DNA from: Gallionella sp.
Lineage (GTDB): Bacteria > Pseudomonadota > Gammaproteobacteria > Burkholderiales > Gallionellaceae
NCBI GenBank assembly: GCA_028699065.1
Contig: JAQVVH010000001.1
Location: 62,001-126,000 of the forward strand
Reading direction: 5' to 3'
DNA length: 64,000 nucleotides
Below, piece by piece: positions 30,921-43,419 of the stretch. Position 1 is the first letter of the stretch, and each line of letters starts with the position of its first letter. The notes below the pieces were generated by a model. That model did no database searches. It saw nothing but the letters and a program-made list of their open reading frames with translations, and was not told where the DNA came from. The translations under genes were made by a program, and so were the position numbers.

Positions 30921-31543
30921 ATCCGGGGCTGGCCGCGACCCTAACACTCTACTGCACCCTCTTTCCGGCGATCGTCCAGGCGGGCGCCCAAAAGGAAGAA
31001 GCCCTCGCGGCCAGCGTACAAGCGGCATTGCAGCACAGCGTTGCGGACCAGGCACCGGATCAACAAGCATTTTCAAGCCCGCAGGAAGCCGCAGTCTGGC
31101 TGACTGCAATGTCCCGCCGACTTGAAAAACGCATTCCGGACAGGGATCAGCGTATGGATTTTCTGAATGCCGTTCACTACGAAGCCCGCCGGGCTGGGCT
31201 GGATCCGCAGATGGTTCTGGGATTGATCGAGGTGGAAAGCGGCTTTCGGAAATATGCCGTCTCAAAGGTCGGCGCCCGAGGCTACATGCAGGTCATGCCG
31301 TTCTGGACGCGCCTGATTGGTACCCCGCAACACAATCTTTTTCACCTGCGTATGAATTTGCGCTACGGCTGCACCATCCTTCGCCACTACCTGGACATTG
31401 AGCGGGGCGACCTGTTCCGCGCGCTGGGACGTTACAACGGGAGCCTGGGCAAGCCGGAGTATCCCAACCGGGTACGCGCCTCCTGGCAACATTGGCGCGC
31501 GCCCCTGCAATCGACTGCCACTATAGCGACACCGCCCGGTTAA
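30917..31543 (+). CDS. Lytic transglycosylase (SLT family)
   Basis: The 208-residue protein has an N-terminal signal peptide (to about QAGAQ) and an SLT domain with catalytic Glu in [28 protein letters not shown], and [13 protein letters not shown]. It cleaves peptidoglycan to 1,6-anhydromuramyl products in the periplasm. The 4-base overlap with proS recurs in betaproteobacteria and supports the start. Confidence 0.92.
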   Translation: MNPGLAATLTLYCTLFPAIVQAGAQKEEALAASVQAALQHSVADQAPDQQAFSSPQEAAVWLTAMSRRLEKRIPDRDQRMDFLNAVHYEARRAGLDPQMVLGLIEVESGFRKYAVSKVGARGYMQVMPFWTRLIGTPQHNLFHLRMNLRYGCTILRHYLDIERGDLFRALGRYNGSLGKPEYPNRVRASWQHWRAPLQSTATIATPPG

Positions 31544-31558
31544 ACGACTTTACCGGGC
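31534..31558. terminator. Imperfect hairpin between the transglycosylase and YqhA genes
   Basis: GCCCGGT pairs with ACCGGGC, extended by AAA/TTT across one bulged base. It overlaps the transglycosylase stop codon and lies before the convergent YqhA stop at 31577. There is no T-run, so this is tentative. Confidence 0.4.
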
Positions 31559-31576
31559 TGCTGCGTGACAAAAACT

Positions 31577-32149
31577 TCAGTGCGCGCCCTTATCCCTTGG
31601 GTTGTGGGTGACGCTTTCCGGATGGGCACCGTCAGACGCATGGGTGAAATACAGCGCAACGGCAATCAGCGCAATGCTGGCACCGAGGTAAACCAGATCC
31701 AGCGGCGTCTCAAGGTTCATATTCAATGCTTCCTCGAATAACGTCACAATCATGATCATCAAAATGACTTTGGCCAACCTGGATTTTAGGTCATCCAGGT
31801 TATTGATCACCAGAATCTTGCTGGAAGAACGACTACCGTGTGCCTGGTCGATATCGCTGATGAACAGCTCGTACAAACCGAGAGAAAAAATCAGCATGAC
31901 GGTTGCCAGCAAATAACCATCAACAACCTCAACAATATGGGAAACCGTGGAGTCGTGCAGCGCCTTGCGCGCTTCCGCCGTCAGACTACTGTCGGCGTAA
32001 TGCATGGCATGTTTGAAAACCTCAACCACATCGACGGTCGCCATATAAAAAATCGCAACCCCAGCGAGCAAACTTCCGATCACCGCAGTCAAAATCATGA
32101 AGCGACTGTTCCACAACGCACCTTCGAACAACTTTTCCAGCAAACCCAT
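31577..32149 (-). CDS. YqhA/UPF0114 family membrane protein
   Basis: The 190-residue protein has about four hydrophobic segments, starting with FMILTAVIGSLLAGVAIFYMAT. It carries the family-like VDGYLLATVMLIFSLGLYELFI and VILMIMIVTLFEEAL. Members are inner-membrane proteins of unknown function. I chose the ATG at 32147-32149 because GGGAG lies 8 bases upstream; a GTG five codons earlier has none. A charged, His-rich tail ends the protein. Confidence 0.87.
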   Translation of the reverse strand: MGLLEKLFEGALWNSRFMILTAVIGSLLAGVAIFYMATVDVVEVFKHAMHYADSSLTAEARKALHDSTVSHIVEVVDGYLLATVMLIFSLGLYELFISDIDQAHGSRSSSKILVINNLDDLKSRLAKVILMIMIVTLFEEALNMNLETPLDLVYLGASIALIAVALYFTHASDGAHPESVTHNPRDKGAH

Positions 32150-32216
32150 ATCAGTTACTCCCACTAAACAAAACGGCTGGGATTAGACCTCAATCAACCG
32201 CTACAAGGCAAGCGCA

Positions 32217-34063
<1,847 letters not shown>

Positions 34064-34067
34064 TCAC

Positions 34068-34760
34068 ATGAGTCATGCTCGCGAAGCACGCTGCCTGCTA
34101 CGCGCCCACCGCTACGGTGTGTTGTCCACGCTGTCAAAGCGCTTCAACGGCCACCCGTTCGGCTCTATCGCACCTTATCTCGCCGATTATGACGGCAGCG
34201 TATTGCTGTTCATCTCAGGACTAGCGGAACATACGAAAAACCTGTTGCAGAACCCGCGCGTCAGCCTCCTCACCCATGATCAGAACGATCCGCACATCCA
34301 GACACAGGGACGACTGACCGTGGTCGGCGAGGCACATCCGCTCGACGGACGCGAACCCTATGAGAAACGCTGGCTGCGCCACTTCCCAGAGAATGCACAA
34401 CTGTTCGAACTCGGCGACTTCTCGTTCTTCCGCATCGTGCCCCAGGCCGTTCGCCATGTCGCCGGTTTCGGTCAGGCACGCTGGATCAACAGTCACTTTT
34501 GTGCGGCTCCTTCGCCATTGGCACTGGAAACCGAAAATCTGCTGGCGCGCATCAATGCGGAATTCCCGGACCTAATCAAAGCTTGCATTCAGCGACAAGG
34601 CATATCGCCCCGACACTGGCGGACGCTAGATATTGACTGTGATGGCGCAACAGTAATAGCGGATCAAAAAATGTTGCGGTTGAATTTCCCCAGCCTGGCA
34701 CCGAATGCCCAGTCCGTAATGGACATGCTCCATCAGCTGGCTGAGAAAAACATTCCATAA
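34068..34760 (+). CDS. HugZ-like pyridoxamine 5'-phosphate oxidase-fold protein
   Basis: The 230-residue protein has an N-terminal split-barrel FMN/heme-binding domain (about 1-140: HRYGVLSTLSKRFNGHPFGS, LAEHTKNLLQNPRVSLL) and a C-terminal DUF2470-like segment (about 150-228) containing the DIDCDGATVIAD turn. HugZ-type proteins degrade heme or bind it for iron use; whether this one does is inferred. It follows wrbA closely and ends at a terminator. Confidence 0.85.
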   Translation: MSHAREARCLLRAHRYGVLSTLSKRFNGHPFGSIAPYLADYDGSVLLFISGLAEHTKNLLQNPRVSLLTHDQNDPHIQTQGRLTVVGEAHPLDGREPYEKRWLRHFPENAQLFELGDFSFFRIVPQAVRHVAGFGQARWINSHFCAAPSPLALETENLLARINAEFPDLIKACIQRQGISPRHWRTLDIDCDGATVIADQKMLRLNFPSLAPNAQSVMDMLHQLAEKNIP

Positions 34761-34766
34761 AATTAA

Positions 34767-34790
34767 AAAGGCACGCTTGGGCGTGCCTTT
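34767..34790. terminator. Intrinsic terminator after the HugZ-like gene
   Basis: A perfect 10-base stem AAAGGCACGC/GCGTGCCTTT with loop TTGG sits between convergent genes and has A/T runs at its base. Confidence 0.88.
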
Positions 34791-34811
34791 CTGTGAAAGT
34801 CTGATACAGGG

Positions 34812-35447
34812 TTACATCGTGTCAAGAATTTTCTTTTTCTTTTCCTGAAATTCCTGCTCAGTGAGAATGCCTTTATCTCTCAGACGACCAAGGGCTTCCA
34901 ATTCCTGCAAATTCTCCGAATTTGATCTTGTATTTGCCCCTGCAGCAGCGTGATTGCCTGGCTTGGCCGCCGCACAGTTGGGGCCGCTGTTCACGATGCC
35001 ATTCGGCATGGTCGTGCGACAGAATGTAGCTTTCACAAACTTCGCGTTCTCGATCTCGGCATCTGTCAGATTCGCGTCGGTCAGGTTTGCCCCACTGAGG
35101 TTCGCGCCCTTGAGTTTCGCGCCGGTCAAATTGGCGCCGGTCAAATTGGCGCCGGTTAGATCGGCGTTATAAAGCGCGACGCCGCTCATGTCCGCTTCGG
35201 TAAAATTGCCGCCCGACAGGTTGCCGTGATAGATGTTCGCATCCTTAAGATTGGCCTTTGAAAAATCGGACTTGGACAAATCACCCTCGACCAATTGAGC
35301 CTCGCGCATATTCGCGCCCACCGCGTTCTTGCCGGACAGCTTTGCATGCGGACACTGAGAATGCGGGATAAGTGAACATTCGCCCCAGCCGGCATTGGCG
35401 GCGAACGAAACCAACAAAAGTGCGCTACCCAACAGAATTTTCTTCAC
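34812..35447 (-). CDS. Exported pentapeptide-repeat protein with C-terminal SHOCT domain
   Basis: The 211-residue protein starts with a signal peptide (VKKILLGSALLLVSFAANA). Roughly 18 pentapeptide repeats of the A(D/N)LxG type follow (about residues 30-140), which fold as a right-handed quadrilateral helix. A SHOCT motif ends it (LEALGRLRDKGILTEQEFQE). I chose GTG at 35445-35447 because GGAGG lies 5 bases upstream and it starts the signal peptide exactly; an ATG 15 codons earlier spoils this. Two cysteines near the mature N-terminus and two near residue 150 could form disulfides. Function is unknown. Confidence 0.85.
   Translation of the reverse strand: MKKILLGSALLLVSFAANAGWGECSLIPHSQCPHAKLSGKNAVGANMREAQLVEGDLSKSDFSKANLKDANIYHGNLSGGNFTEADMSGVALYNADLTGANLTGANLTGAKLKGANLSGANLTDANLTDAEIENAKFVKATFCRTTMPNGIVNSGPNCAAAKPGNHAAAGANTRSNSENLQELEALGRLRDKGILTEQEFQEKKKKILDTM
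35119..35163. repeat. Tandem 15-base repeats inside the pentapeptide gene
   Basis: Two perfect copies of GCGCCGGTCAAATTG (35119-35133, 35134-35148) and a third diverged copy (35149-35163) encode successive LTGAN units. Identity at DNA level, unlike the other repeats, suggests recent slippage expansion. Confidence 0.8.
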
Positions 35448-35526
35448 AACAACCTCCAGTATGTTTGTCAAATTCGGTGTACTCATAAGCACACCGCTGC
35501 TACAGACCCACCTTCGGAATTAAAGT

Positions 35527-37062
35527 TCAAACCTGCGGGTGCGTCCTTTCCAGCTTTCCATGCAACTTATTGAGAGCATTCAAATAAGCCTTGGCGGAAG
35601 CGACAACAATATCGGTATCAGCCCCCTGCCCGTTGACCACCCGTCCACCTTTGGACAAGCGTACAGTCACCTCGCCCTGAGCATCGGTGCCGCTGGTAAT
35701 GTTATTCACCGAATACAGCAACAACTCGGCACCACTGCGTACCACCTCCTCGATCGCCTTGAAGGTGGCATCCACCGGACCACCGCCCTGCATTTCGGCC
35801 TCGTGCGGCACATTACCAATATTCACAACGACCTTCGCTTTGGGCAACACCCCGGTTTCACTGTGCGCACGCATGGAGAGCAGCTGGTAGTGTTCGAGAA
35901 CGTTGGAGATGCTTTCCTCGTTGACCAGCGCCTGAATATCTTCGTCGAAAATTTCGCTTTTGCGATCGGCCAACTCCTTGAAGCGTGCGAAAGCCGCATT
36001 CAGGGCATCCTCATTCTCCAGCACGACGCCGAGCTCCTGAAGCCGGGTACGGAACGCATTGCGTCCGGACAATTTACCCAACGTCAGGCGGTTGGCATTC
36101 CAGCCCACATCTTCGGCACGCATAATTTCATAAGTTTCACGATGTTTGAGCACACCATCCTGATGGATCCCGGATTCGTGGGCAAAGGCATTGGCCCCGA
36201 CAATCGCCTTGTTGGGTTGGACCGGATAGCCCGTGATGCTGGAGACCAGCTTGGAAGTGGGTACGATCTGGGTTGTATCGATACGGGTATCGCAGTTGAA
36301 GACGTCCTGGCGTGTTTTGATTGCCATAACGATTTCCTCGAGCGCGGCATTACCTGCGCGCTCACCCAAGCCGTTGATTGTGCATTCGACCTGGCGCGCA
36401 CCATTCATCACCGCCGCCAGCGAATTGGCGGAGGCCATGCCGAGGTCATTGTGGCAATGGGTAGACCAAATCACCTGGTCGCTGCCGGGCACACGTTCGA
36501 TGAGTTGTTTGAAACGATCCCCCCACAATGCGGGAATGCTATAGCCCACCGTGTCCGGCACGTTAATGGTCTTCGCACCTGCCTGAATCACGGCATCAAA
36601 AACACGAACAAGGAAATCCATTTCGGAGCGCACAGCATCTTCGGCCGAAAACTCAACATCGTCGGTATATTCCAGCGCCCACTTCACCGCCTGCACGGCA
36701 CGTTCCACAACCTGATCCTCCGTCATACGCAACTTGTGCTGCATATGGATCGGGCTGGTCGCGATAAAAGTATGAATACGACCGGACTTGGCCGGAGTGA
36801 TTGCCTCTCCGGCACGCCGGACATCGTTCTCGCTGGCGCGCGCGAGTGAACATACCGTGGAATTTTTGACGACTTCGGCGATTGACTTGACCGCATCAAA
36901 GTCCCCGGGGCTGGCCGCCGCAAAGCCGGCCTCAATAACATTCACGCCCAGTTTTTCAAGCTGGCGTGCTATGCGCAATTTTTCTTCCTTGGTCATGGCC
37001 GCGCCCGGGCTCTGCTCGCCATCGCGCAACGTGGTATCAAATATGATCAACTTATCCTTCAT
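35527..37062 (-). CDS. leuA: 2-isopropylmalate synthase
   Basis: The 511-residue enzyme has [16 protein letters not shown] near the N-terminus, the metal ligands [22 protein letters not shown], and a C-terminal regulatory domain (about 390-511) for leucine feedback inhibition. It condenses acetyl-CoA and 2-oxoisovalerate, the first committed step to leucine. The ATG at 37060-37062 has GGAGCTC upstream. It follows pssA on the same strand, with a candidate leader peptide gene (37144-37224) and promoter between them. Confidence 0.97.
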   Translation of the reverse strand: MKDKLIIFDTTLRDGEQSPGAAMTKEEKLRIARQLEKLGVNVIEAGFAAASPGDFDAVKSIAEVVKNSTVCSLARASENDVRRAGEAITPAKSGRIHTFIATSPIHMQHKLRMTEDQVVERAVQAVKWALEYTDDVEFSAEDAVRSEMDFLVRVFDAVIQAGAKTINVPDTVGYSIPALWGDRFKQLIERVPGSDQVIWSTHCHNDLGMASANSLAAVMNGARQVECTINGLGERAGNAALEEIVMAIKTRQDVFNCDTRIDTTQIVPTSKLVSSITGYPVQPNKAIVGANAFAHESGIHQDGVLKHRETYEIMRAEDVGWNANRLTLGKLSGRNAFRTRLQELGVVLENEDALNAAFARFKELADRKSEIFDEDIQALVNEESISNVLEHYQLLSMRAHSETGVLPKAKVVVNIGNVPHEAEMQGGGPVDATFKAIEEVVRSGAELLLYSVNNITSGTDAQGEVTVRLSKGGRVVNGQGADTDIVVASAKAYLNALNKLHGKLERTHPQV

Positions 37063-37143
37063 GATGAGCTCCATACAAATATCAATAAGCTGCGGATCTC
37101 GTAGGCATCCGCGACTGGTAAAACTATGGGGGGGAGATAGAAA

Positions 37144-37224
37144 TTAGCGCGCGGGGCGCAGCAGCAGCGCTGCGAACAGACTGAAGGTGGAATGCAACTT
37201 GGCGATGTGCGTAGAAAAATGCAT
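37144..37224 (-). CDS. Candidate leucine leader peptide upstream of leuA
   Basis: A 26-codon frame reads MHFSTHIAKLHSTFSLFAAL, then LLRPAR and a stop. Five of its codons are leucine, three of them consecutive CTG near the end. The CTG run lies within a CGCAGC/GCTGCG hairpin, and a second hairpin (GCGGAT/ATCCGC) follows before leuA. The frame has no Shine-Dalgarno, but a -10-like TAATAT ends only 6 bases before its ATG, so the transcript may be leaderless. Attenuation by leucyl-tRNA supply is the inferred role. I see no T-run terminator. Confidence 0.55.
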   Translation of the reverse strand: MHFSTHIAKLHSTFSLFAALLLRPAR

Positions 37225-37230
37225 GTGCGA

Positions 37231-37258
37231 ATATTACCAGCTTTGCAAACTCACGCAA
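37231..37258 (-). promoter_or_regulatory. Candidate internal promoter for the leader-leuA unit
   Basis: Minus-strand TTGCGT (37253-37258), a 16-base spacer and TAATAT (37231-37236) overlap the end of pssA. The predicted start falls at or within 2 bases of the leader ATG. Confidence 0.45.
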
Positions 37259-37991
37259 CCGGCTTGGCACGGCGGCGAATAAACCACATGACATAACCGG
37301 ACAATGTATAGGCGAGGAACAACAAAAACAGCACGCCGGGAGGATAGCTGGAGATCAGGATAAAAAACAGCGCCATCAGAAAAATGGCCACAAAGGGCAC
37401 GCTCTTGCGCATGTTGAAATCCTTGAAGCTGTAGAACGGCAAGTTGCTGACCATGCTCAGACCCGCAAACGCGGTCAGTGCCGCCGCCATCCAGCTCAGC
37501 TCAGCCCCCTTGAAACCGTAATCCAGCATAACCCACACAAAGCCGGCAATCAAAGCCGCCGCCGCCGGACTCGGCAAACCCTGAAAATAGCGTTTGTCGA
37601 CGATATCGATATTGGTGTTGAAACGCGCCAGTCGCAAGGCGGTAGCCGCACAATAAATAAAAGCGGCAAACCAGCCAACCTTACCCAGCCCCTTCAGCGC
37701 CCACTCATAAATAATCAGCGCGGGGGCAACACCAAAAGACACCATATCGGAGAGACTGTCATACTCGGCGCCGAATTCACTCTGTGTGTGTGTCAGACGC
37801 GCAACCCGCCCATCAAGCCCATCGAATACCATCGCAATAAAAATGGCCACTGCTGCAAATTCGAAACGGCCATTCATGGATTGCACAATGGCATAAAAGC
37901 CCGCGAACAACGCTGCCGTCGTAAACAGATTCGGCAGCAGATAAATACCGCGGCGGCGCAAATTCAGATTTTTGTGGGCTTCCTGATCCAT
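37251..37991 (-). CDS. pssA: CDP-diacylglycerol-serine O-phosphatidyltransferase
   Basis: The 246-residue membrane protein has the CDP-alcohol phosphatidyltransferase motif spread over DGLDGRVARLTHTQSEFG and EYDSLSD (about residues 57-84), giving DGxxAR...GxxxDxxxD. About seven hydrophobic segments follow. It makes phosphatidylserine from CDP-diacylglycerol and serine; the next gene upstream, psd, decarboxylates the product. Confidence 0.96.
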   Translation of the reverse strand: MDQEAHKNLNLRRRGIYLLPNLFTTAALFAGFYAIVQSMNGRFEFAAVAIFIAMVFDGLDGRVARLTHTQSEFGAEYDSLSDMVSFGVAPALIIYEWALKGLGKVGWFAAFIYCAATALRLARFNTNIDIVDKRYFQGLPSPAAAALIAGFVWVMLDYGFKGAELSWMAAALTAFAGLSMVSNLPFYSFKDFNMRKSVPFVAIFLMALFFILISSYPPGVLFLLFLAYTLSGYVMWFIRRRAKPVA

Positions 37992-38009
37992 GTCGCTAGG
38001 CTATCAGCT

Positions 38010-38654
38010 TTACGCCAACACCGCCAGAACGGTCGAAGACGCGGAAACCTTCTCCCCGATACTGACCTTCACATTGGCATCAAGCGGCAAATACACATCC
38101 ACGCGGGAACCGAAGCGAATAAAACCATAACGTTGTCCGCGCGATAGCAGGTCGCCGGCTTTGACGTAGCACAGGATGCGCCGTGCAATGAGGCCTGCAA
38201 CCTGCACGAATGTCACCGTCTGATCCCGAGGCGTTTTCAGAACGATCGCGTTGCGTTCATTTTCCAAAGACGCCTTGTCCAGATCAGCATTGACGAACTT
38301 ACCCGGAAAATAACTGACCTGCTGAATCTTCCCATCAACCGGACTGCGGTTGGAATGCACGTTGAAGACATTCATGAACACACTCACCAAAATCGCCTCG
38401 CGCTGAGCATAGGGATCCTGCGTACGCTCGACCTTGATAACGCGCCCGTCCGCCGGTGACAGCACCAGATTATCGCCCTGCGGAATATCGCGCGGCGGAT
38501 CACGGAAAAACTGCAGCACGAAAACCGCGACCAGCCAGGCGAGGAAGGACAGAAAACCGGGAACGAAAGTCGACGCCAGCACTGCCACGGCAATCGAAAT
38601 GGCCAGAAATGGCCAACCTTCCCTGGCGATGATGGGATGGGGATAATTTTTCAT
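38010..38654 (-). CDS. psd: Phosphatidylserine decarboxylase proenzyme (short type)
   Basis: The 214-residue protein is of the short PSD-A-like class. It has an N-terminal hydrophobic anchor, [16 protein letters not shown], and the self-cleavage site [11 protein letters not shown], where Gly-Ser cleavage makes the pyruvoyl group. It converts phosphatidylserine to phosphatidylethanolamine. The ATG at 38652-38654 has no obvious ribosome site; the stretch before it is pyrimidine-rich. It lies between ilvC and pssA, the usual order in this group. Confidence 0.95.
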   Translation of the reverse strand: MKNYPHPIIAREGWPFLAISIAVAVLASTFVPGFLSFLAWLVAVFVLQFFRDPPRDIPQGDNLVLSPADGRVIKVERTQDPYAQREAILVSVFMNVFNVHSNRSPVDGKIQQVSYFPGKFVNADLDKASLENERNAIVLKTPRDQTVTFVQVAGLIARRILCYVKAGDLLSRGQRYGFIRFGSRVDVYLPLDANVKVSIGEKVSASSTVLAVLA

Positions 38655-38727
38655 AATGGGGAAGGAAGAGAGATAAAAGGAGAAGGAGCGGTTGAACTAC
38701 GGACCCGCCCTCCCCTTAATGTCGTAA

Positions 38728-40255
<1,528 letters not shown>

Positions 40256-40259
<4 letters not shown>

Positions 40260-41965
40260 AGATCCTCCGACAGGATGACTTCCGAAAGCCCCTTGCCGCC
40301 CGGCACCATCGGGAACACATTTTCGGTGGAGTCGGTACGAAAATCCATGAAGACCAGATCGTCCTTGCGCGCGAAAGCTTCACGCAGTGCCGGTTCGACA
40401 TCGGATGGCTTGTCGATACGCATGCCAATATGGCCGTAGGCTTCCGCCAGCTTCACAAAATCGGGCAAGGCATCCATGTAGGACTCGGAATAACGGTTGC
40501 CATGGAAGAACTCTTGCCACTGGCGCACCATGCCCAGATAACGGTTGTTCAGCGCGACCACCTTGATCGGCAGACGGAACTGTTTGCAGGTCGAAAGCTC
40601 CTGAATGTTCATCTGAATACTGCCCTCGCCGGTTACGCAGGCCACGGTGGCGTCCGGATTGATCAGTTGCGCCCCCATGGCGGCCGGCAAACCGAAACCC
40701 ATCGTGCCCAAACCACCGGAATTAATCCAGCGCCGGGGTTTGTCGAATTTGTAATACTGGGCCGCCCACATCTGGTGCTGACCGACATCGGAGGTGATGA
40801 TGGCATCGCCCCCTGTGATCTCATAAAGCTTTTCGATCACATACTGGGGTTTGATGATTTCGTCGGAATTGCGGTAGGCGAGACGCCCGCCACGGGTTCT
40901 CCAGCCTTCAATTTCCCGCCACCAGTCCGCCAACACCGTCGCATCGGGTTTCTGCTTGCTGCTACGCAGCACGTCCAGCAACTCGGCCAACACCAGCTTC
41001 ACATCACCGACGATCGGCAAATCCACTTTGACGCGCTTGGCGATCGAGGAAGGATCGATATCGAGATGAATAATTTTGCGCGGCACCTGGGCAAAGTGAT
41101 CGACATTACCGATCACACGGTCGTCGAACCGCGCCCCGATTGCCAGCAGGACATCGCAATGTTGCATGGCCATATTGGCCTCGTAAGTGCCGTGCATGCC
41201 CAACATTCCGAGCGACAGTTCATCGGTACCGGGATAACCGCCCAGCCCCATAAGCGTGTTAGTGCAAGGCAAACCTAACAATTTAACCAGCGCCGTCAGC
41301 TCTGTGGCGGCGTTGGAAAGAATGACACCGCCACCGGCATAAACCACCGGGCGCTTGGCTTCCAGCAGCATCTGTGCGGCATGGCGAATTGCCGTACTGT
41401 CACCTTTGCCGGGTGTGGAATAGGAACGAATACTGACTTCAGTCGGATATTCGAAAATCGCCTTTTGATTGGACACATCCTTGGGAATATCAACCAGCAC
41501 CGGGCCTGGACGTCCCGTGCGCGCAAGGTAGAAGGCTTTCTTGATGGTCGACGCGATATCCCCGGGATCTTTGACCAGGAAATTGTGTTTAACGCAGGGG
41601 CGGGTGATCCCGACGGCATCAACTTCCTGAAAAGCGTCTTCACCGATCACGGAGGTTGGCACTTGTCCGCTGATCACCACCATCGGAATGGAGTCCATGT
41701 AGGCGGTAGCAATGCCCGTCACCGCATTGGTCAGCCCCGGACCGGAAGTCACCAGCGCAACGCCAACCTTTTCCGAAGAGCGTGCGTAACCGTCAGCCGC
41801 ATGCACCGCCCCCTGCTCGTGACGAACCAGGACGTGTTTAACCTTGTCCTGCTTGAACAGCTCATCGTAAATAAAAAGCACCGCGCCGCCCGGATAACCG
41901 AACACATATTCGACCTGCTCTTCCTGCAGGCAGCGGACAACGATTTCCGCACCGGTCAATTCCAT
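40256..41965 (-). CDS. ilvB: Acetolactate synthase large (catalytic) subunit
   Basis: The 569-residue ThDP enzyme has the N-terminal FGYPGGAVLFIYDELFK with catalytic Glu in HEQGAVHAADGYAR, a central FAD-binding domain, and the C-terminal ThDP motif from VTGEGSIQMN to NNRYLGMV. It makes acetolactate or acetohydroxybutyrate. The ATG at 41963-41965 (MELTGAEIVV) fits the family; a GTG three codons earlier is less likely. It is the first gene of a six-gene run to leuA and has its own promoter. Confidence 0.97.
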
Positions 41966-42003
41966 CACAAACACCCTGAGTTTTATGCCAAAAAGAGCCG
42001 TGT

Positions 42004-42032
42004 AAGATAATGGCTGACAGCTTTTTGGTCAA
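42004..42032 (-). promoter_or_regulatory. Promoter of the ilvB-ilvN-ilvC-psd-pssA-leuA run
   Basis: Minus-strand TTGACC (42027-42032), a 17-base spacer and TATCTT (42004-42009) lie 38 bases before the ilvB start. The match to sigma-70 is good. No leader peptide fits between the predicted start and ilvB. Confidence 0.65.
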
Positions 42033-42115
42033 CCTTTGCCGCAGGCTTTTCAGGGAAAAAATAGCAAAACAAGCGCAATTTGGTAAGATTCCGGCAAATT
42101 TCATGGAGCGCTCAA

Positions 42116-42682
42116 CTGAATTATTCAGCCGAATTGTCCCGATTCCTCAGCGAGGTGGAGCGCCGTGCCTACAAGCAGGCGCTGTTTGCCGTCCGTGACG
42201 AACATGTAGCGCTGGACATCGTGCAGGATGCCATGATCAAGCTCGCCGAGAAATACGGGAACAAGCCCCCGGAGGAGCTGCCGCTGCTGTTTCAGCGTAT
42301 TTTGCAGAACACAATCCGCGACCATTATCGGCGACAAAAAGTCCGGCAGACTTGGGTAACCCTGTTTTCTGCGCTGAAGCCGGGCAGCGAACAGGACGAC
42401 GACAGCGATCCGCTCGAACATCTTGAGAGCGGTGAAAACTCCCCCGAAACACCCGAAAGGATCATTGAACAAAATCAAACAATTGATGCGATTGAATCCG
42501 CCATCTCCCGCCTTCCCGCGCGTCAACGCGAAGCTTTTCTGTTGCGTTACTGGGAAGGCTACGATACCGCGGAAACAGCACTGGCCATGGGGTGTACCGA
42601 AGGTAGCGTCAAAACCCATTGCTCACGCGCCGTACAGGCGCTGGCACATACACTGAAATCAAAAGGGATCACACTGACATGA
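42116..42682 (+). CDS. RNA polymerase sigma-70 family factor (ECF-like)
   Basis: About 188 residues carry sigma region 2 (RDEHVALDIVQDAMIKLAEKY, RILQNTIRDHYRR) and region 4 (RLPARQREAFLLRYWEGYDT, GCTEGSVKTHCSRA), joined by a long acidic linker. No ATG opens the frame. I place the start at CTG 42116 because GGAG lies 7 bases upstream, and an extended -10 (TGGTAAGAT, 42082-42090) would start the transcript too late for the TTG at 42080. TTG at 42134 is the other option. It is followed with 4-base overlap by a DUF3619-like membrane protein, a likely regulator. Confidence 0.87.
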   Translation: MNYSAELSRFLSEVERRAYKQALFAVRDEHVALDIVQDAMIKLAEKYGNKPPEELPLLFQRILQNTIRDHYRRQKVRQTWVTLFSALKPGSEQDDDSDPLEHLESGENSPETPERIIEQNQTIDAIESAISRLPARQREAFLLRYWEGYDTAETALAMGCTEGSVKTHCSRAVQALAHTLKSKGITLT

Positions 42683-43041
42683 AGCTGCAAAACACCGACG
42701 AAAAAATTCAGGCAAAAAGAATAACTCGCCTGCTTGATTCCGGCCTTGAGCGACTGGAACCCCGAGTCATTGAGGCACTTCATACCGGCCGTCAGCGCGC
42801 GCTGCAACATCAGCGCAGCAAATCTGCACTCTGGTCCGGCATCGGCGTACTCTCGCTGCGCTGGGCCTTTGCCGCACATCACCCCCACCTGATAGCCACC
42901 CTGCCACTCTTGCTGGTACTTGGCATAGGCTCACTGACTTTCTGGCAACACGAGAAGGGTCACGACCCCGCTCACATAGACATCGCCATCCTCACCGACG
43001 ACATGCCCATGGAAGTTTTTGTTGACCCGCATCACTACTAG
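42679..43041 (+). CDS. DUF3619-like membrane protein, possible anti-sigma partner
   Basis: The 120-residue protein has a soluble N-terminal half (RITRLLDSGLERLEPRVIEA), one membrane segment (LIATLPLLLVLGIGSLTFW) and a short acidic tail (ILTDDMPMEVFVDPHHY). The arrangement, and the 4-base overlap with the sigma gene, fit a membrane anti-sigma factor, but that role is inferred and the family assignment is from memory of similar betaproteobacterial loci. A DUF3106-like gene follows 15 bases later. Confidence 0.72.
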   Translation: MKLQNTDEKIQAKRITRLLDSGLERLEPRVIEALHTGRQRALQHQRSKSALWSGIGVLSLRWAFAAHHPHLIATLPLLLVLGIGSLTFWQHEKGHDPAHIDIAILTDDMPMEVFVDPHHY

Positions 43042-43056
43042 GCGACTGATTTCTTG

Positions 43057-43419
43057 ATGAAAAAATTATGCGTATGCTTTTTATTCGCTGGATTATTGTG
43101 GCTGCCCGTTTGCACCTTGGCCGCAACTATCCCCTGGCAAAAACTCAAGCCTGCAGAACAGACCGCCTTGCAGTCTCTCAAAGATGAGTGGCCACAACTG
43201 GATGAGGCGCAGCAACGCAATTTCGTGGATTTGGCCCGCCACTACCCTGAACTAACACCGGAAGAAAAGATGCGCTTCAGAAATCGGCTCGAAACATGGA
43301 GCCGTTTAACACCCGCCCAACGTCAGGCGGCACGGGACAAATACCGGGCGTTCAGCCGGGTACCGGAAGAGAAACAGGAGCAGGTCAGAAAAATGGTTCG
43401 CGAGCAGGAAAAGCAATAA
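43057..43419 (+). CDS. DUF3106-like exported protein
   Basis: The 120-residue protein has a signal peptide (KLCVCFLFAGLLWLPVCTLA). A helical, highly charged mature part follows, with repeated WPxL/PxxRx units (LKDEWPQLDEAQQRNFVDLA, ETWSRLTPAQRQAARDKYRA). DUF3106 proteins of this shape follow sigma and DUF3619 genes in betaproteobacteria. The ATG at 43057 was preferred to an overlapping TTG at 43054. It ends one base from the convergent lptG stop. Function is unknown; a periplasmic sensing role is a guess. Confidence 0.78.
   Translation: MKKLCVCFLFAGLLWLPVCTLAATIPWQKLKPAEQTALQSLKDEWPQLDEAQQRNFVDLARHYPELTPEEKMRFRNRLETWSRLTPAQRQAARDKYRAFSRVPEEKQEQVRKMVREQEKQ

Noticed and set aside
35539..36849. 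436-codon plus-strand frame opposite leuA
   Set aside because: It is a shadow of leuA; no recognisable protein features.
42103..42198. Out-of-frame ATG with a good ribosome site before the sigma factor
   Set aside because: The frame (MERSTELFSR) ends after 32 codons without a domain. It is noted only as a possible decoy start.
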